From positions 310,001-374,000 of the forward strand of contig JARGXX010000021.1 in assembly GCA_030374765.1 (NCBI GenBank): DNA of 64,000 nt, written 5' to 3'. Of the stretch, positions 1-10,377 are shown in pieces; within the stretch, counting starts at the first letter, position 1; each line of letters starts with the position of its first letter. Below the pieces are notes generated by a model. It was not told where the DNA came from. It saw only the letters and a list, made by a program, of their open reading frames with translations, and did no database searches. A program made the translations under genes and the position numbers. The DNA comes from Agarophyton chilense (taxonomy: Eukaryota > Rhodophyta > Florideophyceae > Gracilariales > Gracilariaceae).

Positions 1-49
1 AAAATCAGCAACGACAACGACGCAAAATGGATAGAATGGAGGCTGTGAA

Positions 50-55
50 ACATAC
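50..55 (-). other. Putative 5' splice site (GTATGT)
   Basis: On the minus strand the codons ATG CAC are followed directly by GTATGT, and the protein loses family similarity at that point. The acceptor would lie left of the window. Introns are otherwise absent from the genes seen here. Confidence 0.6.
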
Positions 56-865
56 GTGCATCAATAGCATGGGACGATTTCGAGTTGCAGCGGACATAGC
101 CGAGGGATATTCTTGTATGAAGGGAACCCATGTTGCAACACCAATGGCACCTGCCAAAGGCTTTGTACTTCTCAAAAATGTATGCAAGGCAAGTGCACCT
201 CCTTGACTGAAGCCAATGAGAAAAATGCGCCTCGGACTGACGCCGCGCTGAACCTCGCCATCAATTATACTGAGGACTCTCTGGTGCGAGCTCTCAAACT
301 GTGCACGATCGATATCAACAATATTCAAAAGCTGCTGGGGCGAGAGGGAAGCTAAATCGGCTGCAGCACTCTGTTGAAACGTACGAATGTCATACCAGCT
401 TGTAAGACGGCGATCAAGATAGGTCACATTTGCAAGAGGAGCAGTAGGAATGATAAACTTGACGTAATTGAGCGAGAAAAAAGAGAGGGCTAAACTAAGA
501 AAGCCCCAAGCTTCTCCGGTTGCGCCCATTCCATGCAAGATAATTACGGTGGCAGGCTGTTCATTGCGCAAAACCGGCATGACGGTGAAGCCAGAACCGC
601 CATAGCCATCGCCCTCAGAAGGTTGCCTGTCAGCAGCAAACGGAAAAGATGGCTCCTTTGACACTCCGCCAACAGCGCGGGCACACGCAATGTAACAAAG
701 CAAAAGCCACCAAAAGCATGGCCAACGCACTTGCATTGGGGAAACAGAGACACGCAGTGTTTCAGCGCGCGAGTCGGAAGGCATTTGATGGGTTATCATA
801 TCGATTGGCGACGCGGAGAGCGCGACACCACACACAGCAACAAGGCACTCCCCTTTAACCTTCAC
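56..865 (-). CDS. Acyl-protein thioesterase / carboxylesterase-like alpha/beta hydrolase, first exon, partial
   Basis: Serine hydrolase of the phospholipase/carboxylesterase (APT, LYPLA) family; members remove acyl chains from proteins or lipids. Visible motifs are ILHGMGATGEAW (oxyanion region, about residues 109-120) and the nucleophile elbow GFSQGG (Ser about residue 220). The catalytic Asp and His are not in this exon. The frame breaks down right after LLMH, and the codon is followed by GTATGT, a classic 5' splice site. I therefore end the exon at 56 and infer that the gene continues outside the window. The upstream Met gives 286 codons of open frame. The Met at 734-736 is the better start, because it begins a signal-peptide-like stretch (WPCFWWLLLCYIACARA), which would make this a secreted or luminal esterase rather than the usual cytosolic form. 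The family call is firm; substrate and exact start are open. Confidence 0.8.
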
Positions 866-914
866 AGCTCGAGCCAGCTCGAGCCAAATCGCCGCGCACG
901 GCTGGTCGACAGCG

Positions 915-921
915 AAAAAAA
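915..921 (-). terminator. RNA polymerase III terminator of the tRNA-Ser gene
   Basis: Seven T on the minus strand, 13 nt downstream of the tRNA 3' end, which is the usual Pol III stop signal. Confidence 0.8.
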
Positions 922-934
922 GAGAAGTGCCCCA

Positions 935-1028
935 CGCTGACGACGGGGTTCGAACCCGCGCGGGATAAACCCATCAGATATCACATTACAGTTCAAGTCT
1001 GACGCCTTAACCACTCGGCCACATCAGC
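935..1028 (-). tRNA. trnS-UGA: tRNA-Ser(UGA) with 12-nt intron
   Basis: A full class II tRNA folds from the minus strand: a 7-bp acceptor stem (GCTGATG with CGTCAGC, one wobble pair), D arm GCCGAGTGGTTAAGGC, anticodon stem TCAGA/TCTGA, a long variable arm with a GGG/CCC stem, and a T arm GCGGG-TTCGAAC-CCCGT. The discriminator base is G, as expected for serine. The anticodon TGA is at plus 993-995. The anticodon stem only pairs if 12 nt (plus 980-991) are removed between positions 37 and 38, the canonical site of eukaryotic tRNA introns. A-box and B-box are intact. No CCA is encoded, as usual for eukaryotes. Confidence 0.93.
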
Positions 1029-1213
1029 AGATGCTATCCGGCAATTAAAGGAACGCAATTGGTTAATTATTCGCCGCTGCTTTTCAGCTATCAGCTCCTC
1101 AACTCGCATCAAAGCACAATCCCTCTGATTCCAACCTGCCTCCCTCTAGCTCCCTGCCTCTCTGACTCATTCAGCAGTTTCCCCAACCTGCTTTCTCGCC
1201 CTTCATCGACATG

Positions 1214-2170
1214 TTAGTCGCCCCGTCGCCCCGACAGCTGCTCGCTCTCATTGACACCCGCCGCCAACGTCGCCGGCGTCGTCGAAGCCGGCGTCTCCTC
1301 AACGCGCTTCTGTCTGCTGACAGCCGCCTTGTCCTCTCCCTCCCGTCTTCCTTCGCCACCCGCTTGTCTCCGCCGCCCAACTACACTCGCTCTAACACCC
1401 GCCCAAATCGAGGAAGCGACCACATCCTGAATTACCTCACTGCCAGCAACAGCCGAAACCGCATCTCCTACGTACATCCTCGCCATCTCCCGACTGTCAT
1501 CAGCCGACAAAACCGCCCCCACATATCTCTCTCCCACCTCTCTCATCTCATCCGTCATGACAGCATCCGACAGTACCCTCGCCGCCCAGCGCGTCGCTCT
1601 GGTGGTCACCTCCTCGTCTTCGAGCAGATCCAGCACAGCCGATCGTAACACCATTCGCACCTCCTCCCCAGTCCCAGGATCCTGAAGCACAGCACGCAGA
1701 GTGTGTCCCGCCTGCGCCTGCACCTGCTGTTCCTGCAGCGAAGCAGCTGCCACTTCCGCCCCCTCAGCCGCGCCCCACCGTTTGATACGCGGCCAGCAAA
1801 CTGCCATAAGCACCACCACTGCCAGGCCGCCTCCGATCGCAACTCGTACCCGGTTCAGACCTCTCCGCTCCAGAGCTCTTTCCAAATCATGGTACGAGAG
1901 CAGCAAGCGCCCTCTTATTTCACCGCCCATCTCACCCATATTTGTTCGTTCTGCTCCAGCACGCGCCGCCCGCGCTGACCGCGCCGACCTCGCTGCACCC
2001 ATTTCTGTGCGACTTAATGGGCGCCACGCTAATGACTGCCGATGTGGAAGACCGACGCCATGTGGCAGCGGTATGCCTCCCGTTGTTGCTCTTGGCGAAA
2101 AATGTGCCGCTCCGGTGGATAGCGCCCGTCTCCATACGCGTAATTGGGCAGCCTGCATAGCGCGCAACAC
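1214..2170 (-). CDS. Unknown membrane protein, probably mitochondrial
   Basis: A 318-residue frame with a coherent protein character and GC-rich codon use like its neighbours. The N-terminus (MLRAMQAAQLRVWRRALSTG) is Arg/Ala/Ser-rich without acids, a typical mitochondrial presequence. One transmembrane helix is visible at about residues 108-126. It is followed by 130 residues of amphipathic helical repeats (VLQDPGTGEEVRMVLRSAV, LLEDEEVTTRATRWAARVL, AVLSADDSREMARMYV) spaced roughly 20-30 residues apart. The C-tail is basic, with an RRQAGGEGRREGEDK stretch. I do not recognise a named family. The repeats look like helix-pair units facing one side of a membrane. Its promoter would lie in the 326 bp before the YME1 stop codon. 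Confidence 0.7.
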   Translation of the reverse strand: MLRAMQAAQLRVWRRALSTGAAHFSPRATTGGIPLPHGVGLPHRQSLAWRPLSRTEMGAARSARSARAARAGAERTNMGEMGGEIRGRLLLSYHDLERALERRGLNRVRVAIGGGLAVVVLMAVCWPRIKRWGAAEGAEVAAASLQEQQVQAQAGHTLRAVLQDPGTGEEVRMVLRSAVLDLLEDEEVTTRATRWAARVLSDAVMTDEMREVGERYVGAVLSADDSREMARMYVGDAVSAVAGSEVIQDVVASSIWAGVRASVVGRRRQAGGEGRREGEDKAAVSRQKRVEETPASTTPATLAAGVNESEQLSGRRGD

Positions 2171-2496
2171 AATGCTTTGAAGCTGTTTTTTTGCCTCGGA
2201 AACGCAGTCGTTCCCTGTCGGTGCTGCGATCAGCTTCTTTATGTCGCATGCTTACTTATTAGATTAGATTGAATAAAATACCCCTCACATTTACGTTGAG
2301 GTCTTTAAACGTCTGGCGCCTCATGATGGCGTGCTGAGTCTCCGCCACGACACGTGTCCACGCATTCCCGCAAGCCACACGACGCCCAACAAGTTGCCTA
2401 CAGGTACAGCGATCGGCCAATAGTCAACGATCTTAGCCCTTTATACACAACGCCGCACCTCCTAAGCGAACGCATTGCCACAGTGCTGAAAAACCT
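2171..2496. other. Intergenic stretch: promoter of the unknown membrane protein gene, 3' flank of YME1
   Basis: Both flanking genes run on the minus strand, so this holds the 5' flank of the downstream gene and the 3' end of the protease gene. It contains CACGTGTCCACG near 2350, related to the GCCACGT boxes seen in other promoters here. No further gene seen. Confidence 0.4.
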
Positions 2497-4695
2497 CTAC
2501 ACACTTCCATCGCCTCCTACTGCACCGCGTGCGTCCAACACTGCTGTCGCTTCGTGCTCCCCCTTCAGCTGCTGCGCTCGGCTAGTCTTCACCATTCTCA
2601 TCATCGCCTCCGACAGCTCTCCCCTTACTGCCAGCGTAACCTGTTCCCCCGTCAAGCTCTCGTACTTGAGCAACGCCTCCGCCAGTCGGTGTAGTTCCTT
2701 CTCCTTGTTGCGTAGAAGCTTGCTCACCCGCGCATACGAATCATCCAAAATCCGTTTCACCTCACTCTCAATCATCGCCCGCGTCTCCCCACTTTCCCGC
2801 TCTTTATCGTACACTACCATACCCAGTTTTTCTGACATTCCGTACCGCGTCACCATCGCCTCCGCCATTTGCGTCGCTTGTTCGAAGTCTGATGAGGCCC
2901 CGCTTGTAACTTTCTCCTCCCCAAATATCATCTCTTCTGCGGCGCGCCCGCCCATGCACACGTCGATCTTCGCTACCATTTGCGCTTTTGACATTGACGT
3001 CATGTCCTTTTCTGGTAGTTGAGCAACCAGACCCAATGCCTGTCCCCTCGGCATAATGGTGGCTTTGTGTACCGGGAATGCCTCCTTCGTAAACAGACAG
3101 CACAAAGCATGCCCTCCCTCGTGATACGCCGTCATCCGTCTTGTGTCTTCACTTAACGCCGCGGACTTTCTCTCGGCGCCCATGATGATCTTGTCCTTGG
3201 CGTATTCAAGATGGCTCATTGTCACAGCTGCAAAGTCCTCAACCGCCGCCTTCAATGCCGCCATGTTGACCAAATTGGCCAATTCCGCCCCAGAGAAACC
3301 CGGCGTTCCTCGAGCGATAATTTCTAGGTCCACGTCCTTTTCTAAAGGAATCTTCCTTGTGTGAGCGTCAAGAATTTGAACGCGACCGCGTATATCGGGT
3401 ACAGGCACCACAACGTGTCTGTCGAAACGCCCCGGTCTGATCAATGCCTTGTCCAGGCTCTCTGGGAAATTTGTGGCACCAATCACAATAATGCCCTCAC
3501 TTGACTGAAAGCCGTCCATTTCTACTAAGAATTGATTCAAAGTCATCGTTAGAAAGCGCTGGTCTTTTGGATTCCTTTTTCCGCCTATCGCGTCGATCTC
3601 ATCAATGAATATAATGCAAGGTGCATGTTGTTTCGCGGCGGCAAACAATTCTCTTACCCGTTTTGCACCGACCCCGACAAACATCTCTTCAAATTCTGAA
3701 CCACTGGCGTAGAAGAATGGCCTCTTGGCTTCCCCTGCAATAGCCCGCGCAAGTAGAGTCTTACCGGTACCGGGTGGTCCCATTAACAGGATGCCCTTCG
3801 GCAGTTTGCCTCCCAATCGCGTGAATGCGTAAGGCTGACGCAAAAAGTGGACAATCTCTTCCAGTTCTGCTTTTGCTTCGTCACAGCCCTTCACGTCTTC
3901 AAACGATGTTGCATCCCCGGGCTCTGGCTCTGGCGCTTTGTCGAGGTTTATCCCCATTCCGCGCGACATTCCACGCTCTTCCATCATTACTCCAAGAAAT
4001 CCCAACACTAAGAATGTAGTACCCAAAACCCGAACAGCTCGCCAGAGCTGCGAGAACATAGACGGTTCTGCCAAAGACACGTGAATGGGGGCGTTGGCCG
4101 TACCTGAAGCCGTTGCAGCCGCTGCAGCCGCTGCATCCGCTGCAGCTGTACCTCCCTGCGACGGAGCTGTGACCCTTGAGGTCAGACCAGCCAGGGCGCT
4201 TGTCGCTGTATTGCTGTTCAAGCCCGCTGTCGTCGCCGCCGTTCCACCCGGACCTCCGACACTAGTAGAAGCACCCATAAGTGGAGCACTCGCGCGCGCA
4301 GATGAGTGAGCAACAGAGTCGATCAGTTTCGGCAGATTTATTCTGTCGATAGCACCGGTCTTTACCAGAGCCCTAACATACTCTTTTAACACATTGTCTC
4401 CCGCAGCATACTTTCCTAACTCAACACGACGAACCACTTCTTGAGGTTTTGTTTTCCCCAATGCTCGTAGATAAACAGCTTGAATCTCGGGGTCGTGGGC
4501 GCGACTATTGGCTTCATCCAACAATCGTTTTAGACGTCGCTCTTGAGCATCTGGGAGCAAGGTCCATCTCCTTCGTTGCTGAACGTTTGTGGTGCGTATA
4601 CGCCGCACGGCATTGGGGCTCAAGCAGTTGTAAAGGGGCTTCGGTCGAGGGTTTCGTAAATGTGTCCTCAATGCAATCGATGCCGATGAAGCCAT
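2497..4695 (-). CDS. YME1: i-AAA mitochondrial protease (YME1/FtsH family)
   Basis: ATP-dependent zinc metalloprotease that degrades unfolded or unassembled inner-membrane proteins. The 732 residues show, in order: a basic presequence; a low-complexity Ala/Thr linker (about 140-205); a single transmembrane helix near 222-240 ([15 protein letters not shown]); an AAA domain with Walker A GPPGTGKT (about 304), Walker [13 protein letters not shown], and the second-region [12 protein letters not shown]; and a peptidase domain with the zinc motif HEGGH (about 523). One membrane helix favours the i-AAA type facing the intermembrane space over m-AAA or thylakoid FtsH, which usually have two. The linker before the membrane is longer than in yeast Yme1. 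Catalytic residues are intact, so the gene should be functional. Plastid FtsH is the alternative but fits the single helix and presequence less well. Confidence 0.9.
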   Translation of the reverse strand: MASSASIALRTHLRNPRPKPLYNCLSPNAVRRIRTTNVQQRRRWTLLPDAQERRLKRLLDEANSRAHDPEIQAVYLRALGKTKPQEVVRRVELGKYAAGDNVLKEYVRALVKTGAIDRINLPKLIDSVAHSSARASAPLMGASTSVGGPGGTAATTAGLNSNTATSALAGLTSRVTAPSQGGTAAADAAAAAAATASGTANAPIHVSLAEPSMFSQLWRAVRVLGTTFLVLGFLGVMMEERGMSRGMGINLDKAPEPEPGDATSFEDVKGCDEAKAELEEIVHFLRQPYAFTRLGGKLPKGILLMGPPGTGKTLLARAIAGEAKRPFFYASGSEFEEMFVGVGAKRVRELFAAAKQHAPCIIFIDEIDAIGGKRNPKDQRFLTMTLNQFLVEMDGFQSSEGIIVIGATNFPESLDKALIRPGRFDRHVVVPVPDIRGRVQILDAHTRKIPLEKDVDLEIIARGTPGFSGAELANLVNMAALKAAVEDFAAVTMSHLEYAKDKIIMGAERKSAALSEDTRRMTAYHEGGHALCCLFTKEAFPVHKATIMPRGQALGLVAQLPEKDMTSMSKAQMVAKIDVCMGGRAAEEMIFGEEKVTSGASSDFEQATQMAEAMVTRYGMSEKLGMVVYDKERESGETRAMIESEVKRILDDSYARVSKLLRNKEKELHRLAEALLKYESLTGEQVTLAVRGELSEAMMRMVKTSRAQQLKGEHEATAVLDARGAVGGDGSV

Positions 4696-7263
4696 GGCAG
4701 TTGAGCGTTACTGAACACAGGTTTAAGTTCGAGCCCAAGGCGAAAAATGGCACATAAGACTGACGCTCTCTTTTTAGTGTTCTTTTCCTGTTGTCTGAAC
4801 CTTCCACAGTTATCTGTTATCTGTTGTGTACACGTACCTTGGTGCCAAGTAGTCGAGTCTACAACTTTTTGTTTATTTGGAATTATATTGAAACTGCACT
4901 GTGCGTACGTCGTAGTACTGCTTTTTTTTAATAGCAGGCGCTGCTGTCGAATATATTCGTAAATGCTGTTCATGTTTCTTCGAATAGTTTCTTCAAAACT
5001 TTCATCGCGCTTGTCCTGTACACACTCTGGAAGCGTTCATAGACACAACAAGCGAACGAAGAATATTCTTAATTACAGGGAGTCGAACTGCCAAAAGGAA
5101 TGCAACTCTGAAAAAAAAAGTATCTATGAATCAGGACATGAAGCTTTTCTCATTCTTTTTTTTTGTGTCAGCATGTTCGACAATAAATTAAAGATTCAGT
5201 AAAAGAAATTATATCTAAAGGCATATTGCGCAAAGTGCTTCGGGGCATAGCGATTTTACGGGGTAGGACGAGTTGCCTCTGGCCCGTTTTCGACCCGACA
5301 GTCCCAATTTTCTACAAAGAAGGAACGGGCATGTGAGTGTGAGAGGGGGAAGGGAGGACAAAGAAACGGATATGGGGAGGGAAGGACTTTTTCCGGCTGT
5401 CGCGCCGCAACCATCGCATAAGTAACCTTTCAAGAGAGCTTTTCTAAGCAAGGCCGTCTCTCTTGTCCGAATATAAGACCTGCTGTCTTCTTTAAAGCTC
5501 TCTAGCTGATCTGTTCGGCCGGTCGCCATCATAGGCACCATCTCTCCCTATCCCCAGTACGTTACAATTTCATGATTGTATGTTTTCAACAACCGAGATT
5601 GTATCTAAAGCATTAAGGCAAAATGTACTCAAAAACTCCGTGTCACCCCCATGCCACTTAAGGATAAACAATATTCCTTTTAGATCGGTCTAATTCAGCA
5701 AGCGGTCATTCCCTAAGGTGCAGCTTCTAGTAAAAAGAAATGGCAATTTGTTCAGCTCATCTTCGAAATGTCATGAACTGGTGGTATTTAGTTTTAAACA
5801 TAGAACAAAGTTTTCAAGAAAGAAGAAAACTCGCAACCACATACTTTGAAGGTCTTTGTTTGAGTTTTATCGAAAACCGTGCGCACATAACGAAGCATGA
5901 GGGGAGCAAAATTCGGTTTCGAACGGTAGGCCGGAGACCAGTTTTGCCTTCGAGTGTGCTTACGGCAAGAATAAACGGCCCAATTTTGTAATCACACGAC
6001 ACGGACTGGGACTACGAACGCCAGTGGGAAATGAAACACACTTTAGTGCAGCAATTGAAGCAACAACAGGTTTGAGAAGACTTGCTTGCAGCGCAAATCA
6101 AGAATGTTTAAAATGCTTTCCAGACGGCTGAAAGTAATATATATTTACAGTATCATTTGGTTTTTCGGGGATCACGCTTCCGGAAATTTTCTTCTTGAGA
6201 TAGATTGAACCAAACTTAGGTCAGCCTTCGGGTGCGAAGGGATTGCTGAGCTTGCCGCGTTAAGGTTACCATATTTTGCTGGTTTGAAGATATTCAAGCT
6301 CATTTTATTCGTTAGAAATATGGCCATCTAAGTAATCTGATACAGTACTATAGTTTACATGATACTCTTGCAGACAAAACTTCAAGAAATGACGTGATGA
6401 GCGTTCGCGCCATCTTCTCCGCGAGCCTGGTTTGCAAACCAAATTTGAATTTCGATGACAACGAATTCCAATTTTAAGTTTCACCATCCGTATGCGACTT
6501 TCAGAACATATCGAGCATCTTTGTACTTGTAATAGATAGCACAGCTTTTTATACTTTTTTTTTTTTTATTTGTCAAAGGAGTCGTCGATACCTCAGCCTG
6601 AAATGGGTTCTTGCATTTTAAATGGACGGGGGTATCTCTATCCCTGCGACAAGGATGGATATCTTTCCGCTTATTCTTTTACAAAAGGGTTTAGTTAAGC
6701 CACTATCACAGGGGGTTTTTTGTGTTTTGGTAGGTGCAGTCAAAAAAAAAGAAAGAAATGTAGCATGGTGATGTGAAACAGCAGCAGTGTACTCATCGCG
6801 TAGGAAACATGGCTGTCTCACAGAAATAAACGCGAGAAACAAGTTCACGTGCCCAAACGGGAGCTCTCTTGCGAGGTCAAGGGCTTATTTCTCTGCTGGA
6901 TACTGTACAGCGTGCTTGAGAGTTACAGTCAGCGCCGTATCGCCACGACGGTGCACTCTGACGGGCTGTGCAAATTTGTGCTGAATGCCAACAATTCACG
7001 CACACACTCCCCCCGGCCATCTAAGACTCCGTCGGGACGCCATGCTGCGCCACTTCCCGCTCATCCGTTGTCTACTTGTTGTTTCATTCTCGCGTGGAGC
7101 GCTTCTTACGCTTCCCCCCACCTCCCCCTCAGTCCCGCGAAACCTGCCACTTTATTCCATGTGACCTGTATCCATTCGCCCAATCCATTCGACCGTCGTT
7201 AATCCCCCCTCTCCTCCTCCTCCTCCTCCACGCGTACGCAATAGTATCGTAACGATATCGCCC
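4696..7263. other. 2.6-kb intergenic region without a recognisable gene
   Basis: AT-richer than the genes. The short frames present (for example 4747-4962 and 5740-5991) show no domain, targeting or family signal and look random. It contains homopolymer runs (T at 6551-6567, A at 6744-6752) and a pyrimidine-rich stretch at 7201-7235 just upstream of the next start codon, likely the promoter/5' UTR of the glycosyltransferase at 7264. Noncoding RNA genes cannot be excluded by eye. Confidence 0.45.
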
Positions 7264-9285
7264 ATGGGACCCCAAACGAAAGTTCGTGACTCCCCGTCCG
7301 ACCGCAAGTTCATCAGCTCCGCTTCAGTCGATTCCCGTAAGGGCGCTTACCCCACTTTTGCTCTCGCTAAAAGTCGCAAACAATCAGCGAAGAAGCGCGG
7401 GTTCCCTTCCCGATTGTCGCGTCGCTTGCTGCGAATTCCGAACAATGTCCTATTTCTGCTTTACCGAGCTCTTCTGAGTCGCAAGAGCTGCCTTAGTTCC
7501 CCACTGATTGCTGCTGCACTCGGGGTTTGTATCTCCCTCTCGCTAACTCTTATAACTGCAGCGCTTTATGTTATTTTCAGTATTCCATCTACAGAGCTAC
7601 CCTCCAAACAGATTTCACATTTCAATTCGCGAATATCGGATGAAGCTCAGCACGCGTATGTAGCGAAAGCCCTCGCTAATAACTTTGATATTCCCCCCAG
7701 CCTTACTGACAAGCTGCCGCCAAAACAGCGCTTTAAACTTCTGGCCAATCTACAATACGCTCAAAGCACCAAGAAGCGGCCTCCACGTCGTCTATTTTTC
7801 CTTCATGTTGTTGGGAACGTTTCCGCAAGTCGTCTGAATGCATTGGCCACTGCAATATCATACGCAAAGAACACCAATCGATATCTCCTTATTCTATGGG
7901 ATGTTGAGCGCGGAGGTGAGGAACTAGGCACCGCTCCACTTAGCGCATTGCCCACTCTAGGGGAGCAGTATATGATGCTTGTCTACGTGAATTCGTTGCG
8001 GCTCACGCCAAGCACTTCTGATTGGAGTGAATTCCAAATCAATTACTATACCAGCTTCGGTTCCGGAGGGTATCCCTTGGACAACGTAGCGGCGCTTGCC
8101 AACCGACATATTTTCTACCGTGCTCACAAACAAGTTGAAGGTCGGTATGCCACTGCTTCTCAAGGAATAGTGGTTATGGAAAAAATGTTTCAACCAGATC
8201 AAAAGTTTCAATCGCAGTGGAATGAATTCTTCAAGGAATGGACGTTTCCTGGCCTTACTACTGCAGATGTGCGTAATGTTCTAAATCGGGTGTACGGTGT
8301 TCCGCAAATATTCATCGATAGCATGTCGGATTCATCGCAAAGGAAGCTGTTGAGACAACTAGACCGATCTATATCAAAGCGCGCATTCTTCATACATGCA
8401 CAGTACGGACTTGGCAATCGTTTAAGAGCCTTGGGGTCTGCAATGGCCATTTCAAAAGTTACGGGCCGCGTCCTAGTTTTGATATGGGAACCTGACGTTC
8501 ACCTGAACTGTCGGTTTTCTGACCTTTTTGCGAATGATATGCTTATCCTCGAGAAGCTGAATATGAACTGGCCTCCCGGTGATGTGAATACAAAAGACCA
8601 TGCTATGCGAACAGTGGACTTTTACAACTTCATGCGCTTCAATGGCAAACACATCCACAACCCCCTCACAGAATTGGTAAATCCAAGACCAGGGCGGCAT
8701 GTTTATGCTAAGACAGCTTATGTAGTGCGATCCAGCTTCACCCCGCGGATACTCTCGACCACGTCAAAGTATTGGAAACTAATGCGGGAGTCCTTGGTGC
8801 CGAACGCAGAGATTATGAACCTGGTAAGCGATCCGTCGTTCATAAACATTAAGGGCATGGTTGGTGTTCACATCCGGTCTCGAACGATCGAAAATGACAT
8901 TAAAGGTGTTAGCGAAGAGTTTTATGGGAACGGATCGACGGTGACAGATCATTGGCGGCGAATAACTGGGTTGAAGACTTTCGAAAACAAAATCATGCGC
9001 TTGAGTCTACGGTACAGGTTCTTCGTAGCAGCGGATACAAGGGAAGCCATCAACGAACTCGAACGCAAGTTCGGGTCGCACAGAATATTTAGTATACCAA
9101 GAGATCAGGATTGTATTACAAGGGATGTTGAATGTGCCAAGCTAGCTTTGGCAGATATTCTTCTTCTTTCAAAGGTACCCACTCTTTTAGGAAGTCATTG
9201 GAGCTCTTTCACGGAGGGGGCAGTTCGACTGTCAGGAAAGATGAAGGTACTGATGGCAGGCGTGCATTTTGGAAGACCAAAGTGA
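7264..9285 (+). CDS. Fucosyltransferase-like type II membrane protein with internal duplication
   Basis: A 673-residue Golgi-type protein: a basic cytosolic tail, one signal-anchor helix (about 80-106), then a large luminal part. The C-terminal half carries the marks of the GT-B fucosyltransferase-like superfamily (GT23/GT37/GT65/GT68-type): FFIHAQYGLGNRLRALGSA at about 372, an HxR nucleotide-sugar motif in GVHIRSR at about 534, and a late LLSKVPTLLGSHWSSFTE stretch at about 637-652. The first half (from about 174) repeats the N-terminal subdomain in weakened form: FFLHVVGN..SRLNALATAISYAK..RYLLILWD lines up with FFIHAQYGLGNRLRALGSAMAISK..RVLVLIWE, but the glycine loop GLGNR is lost. It likely adds a sugar to a secreted glycan or glycoprotein. 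Donor and acceptor cannot be read from sequence. No intron is needed. Confidence 0.75.
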   Translation: MGPQTKVRDSPSDRKFISSASVDSRKGAYPTFALAKSRKQSAKKRGFPSRLSRRLLRIPNNVLFLLYRALLSRKSCLSSPLIAAALGVCISLSLTLITAALYVIFSIPSTELPSKQISHFNSRISDEAQHAYVAKALANNFDIPPSLTDKLPPKQRFKLLANLQYAQSTKKRPPRRLFFLHVVGNVSASRLNALATAISYAKNTNRYLLILWDVERGGEELGTAPLSALPTLGEQYMMLVYVNSLRLTPSTSDWSEFQINYYTSFGSGGYPLDNVAALANRHIFYRAHKQVEGRYATASQGIVVMEKMFQPDQKFQSQWNEFFKEWTFPGLTTADVRNVLNRVYGVPQIFIDSMSDSSQRKLLRQLDRSISKRAFFIHAQYGLGNRLRALGSAMAISKVTGRVLVLIWEPDVHLNCRFSDLFANDMLILEKLNMNWPPGDVNTKDHAMRTVDFYNFMRFNGKHIHNPLTELVNPRPGRHVYAKTAYVVRSSFTPRILSTTSKYWKLMRESLVPNAEIMNLVSDPSFINIKGMVGVHIRSRTIENDIKGVSEEFYGNGSTVTDHWRRITGLKTFENKIMRLSLRYRFFVAADTREAINELERKFGSHRIFSIPRDQDCITRDVECAKLALADILLLSKVPTLLGSHWSSFTEGAVRLSGKMKVLMAGVHFGRPK

Positions 9286-10377
9286 AGTACTCTTGCGTCG
9301 GAGAGTTCTTGGTTCAAACGCGAACCTGGTTCACGCTCCGACAGATTTCTGTCATCAACTGGTTGCCTCCCGTTTCAAAGTGCGGACGACTTTTTTTCCT
9401 GTCAAACGCAGAATACTGTATGAATCAAGCGCGATGCCACCATCCCGCAAGTATCATTCCACTTGTGGATGGCACTGAAAGCACTAGACTCGAGAAAGGA
9501 CAAACGAGGTTCAACGGATACATATACGTTTTGAAGGTATTTGTAATCTGGTAACGCTGAGTCGTCCCGGAGTTTGCATTCAGAGTTACGAAGGTAATTA
9601 GAACTGTTGAATGGACAATGTGCCGTAACCTAATCAATTTCAGAAAAGCTAAAGCTTTTTAGGATGCTGGGTGCAAGGGCTGGAATGTATGTAAATTACA
9701 AAACTCTATCAAAAAGCAATGGATGTTGTGTAGTTGCACCCAGAGCAAGCTCCGCTATCTTTTTGTTGATGAATCTACCAAACGTCTTTTTTGTACTTTG
9801 GGAACTGTTCAGTTCCATTAAATTTCAAATAATATGTCTCTGGTATGCAATATTCGTTCGGTTTGCTAAAAGTTTGCACTTGCGAACGGAAGGCCAAGTT
9901 CACAAGCTTCACTTGTTGCATTGAATTCCTTCGTGACAAGGGTTGACCAAACCAGTTGTCCAATGACTCAAATTCTTTTACAAATCCCAGCAACGTAGGA
10001 TGAAGAGAGGCTGAAAGCGAAAGTGTTCGTAGGCTAGGCCGACGGTAGCACTTAGATTGTTACCCTTCGTTAACTTGGCTACTGTAGATACCGTTGTGGA
10101 TAGAGGGAGAGCCGCAAGGATTGCATAGTGATTACGTCTGGTATGCATGGATAAAATGACCCTGGGACGTGCAGACGATGAGAATGGGGCCCATAGATTT
10201 TTTTTTTTTTTTCATGGTATGTCCCAAAATAGTCGCATGAAATCACGTTTCGGTCGAGAGGCGCATCTCGGGCCTCGAGACTCGGAATCGTCGATCACCG
10301 TCTGAGAATTCATTTCATAGCTGCCGGACTTTGGTTGTGAACGCTAGTCGTGATCTCTAACTTTGCGCTAGACTGCA
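9286..10377. other. 1.1-kb intergenic region without a recognisable gene
   Basis: Lies between two plus-strand genes, so it holds the 3' flank of the glycosyltransferase and the promoter of the ABC transporter. It contains a T run at 10199-10212. Frames at 9664-9924 and elsewhere show no family features. Confidence 0.45.

Noticed and set aside
1701-2180. Plus-strand frame of 159 codons opposite the unknown membrane protein
   Set aside because: Shadow of the minus-strand gene; composition (Cys/Pro/Arg) and lack of motifs fit an antisense reading of GC-rich codons.
4696-7263. Short frames that could be small genes
   Set aside because: None shows a domain, signal peptide or conserved-looking pattern.
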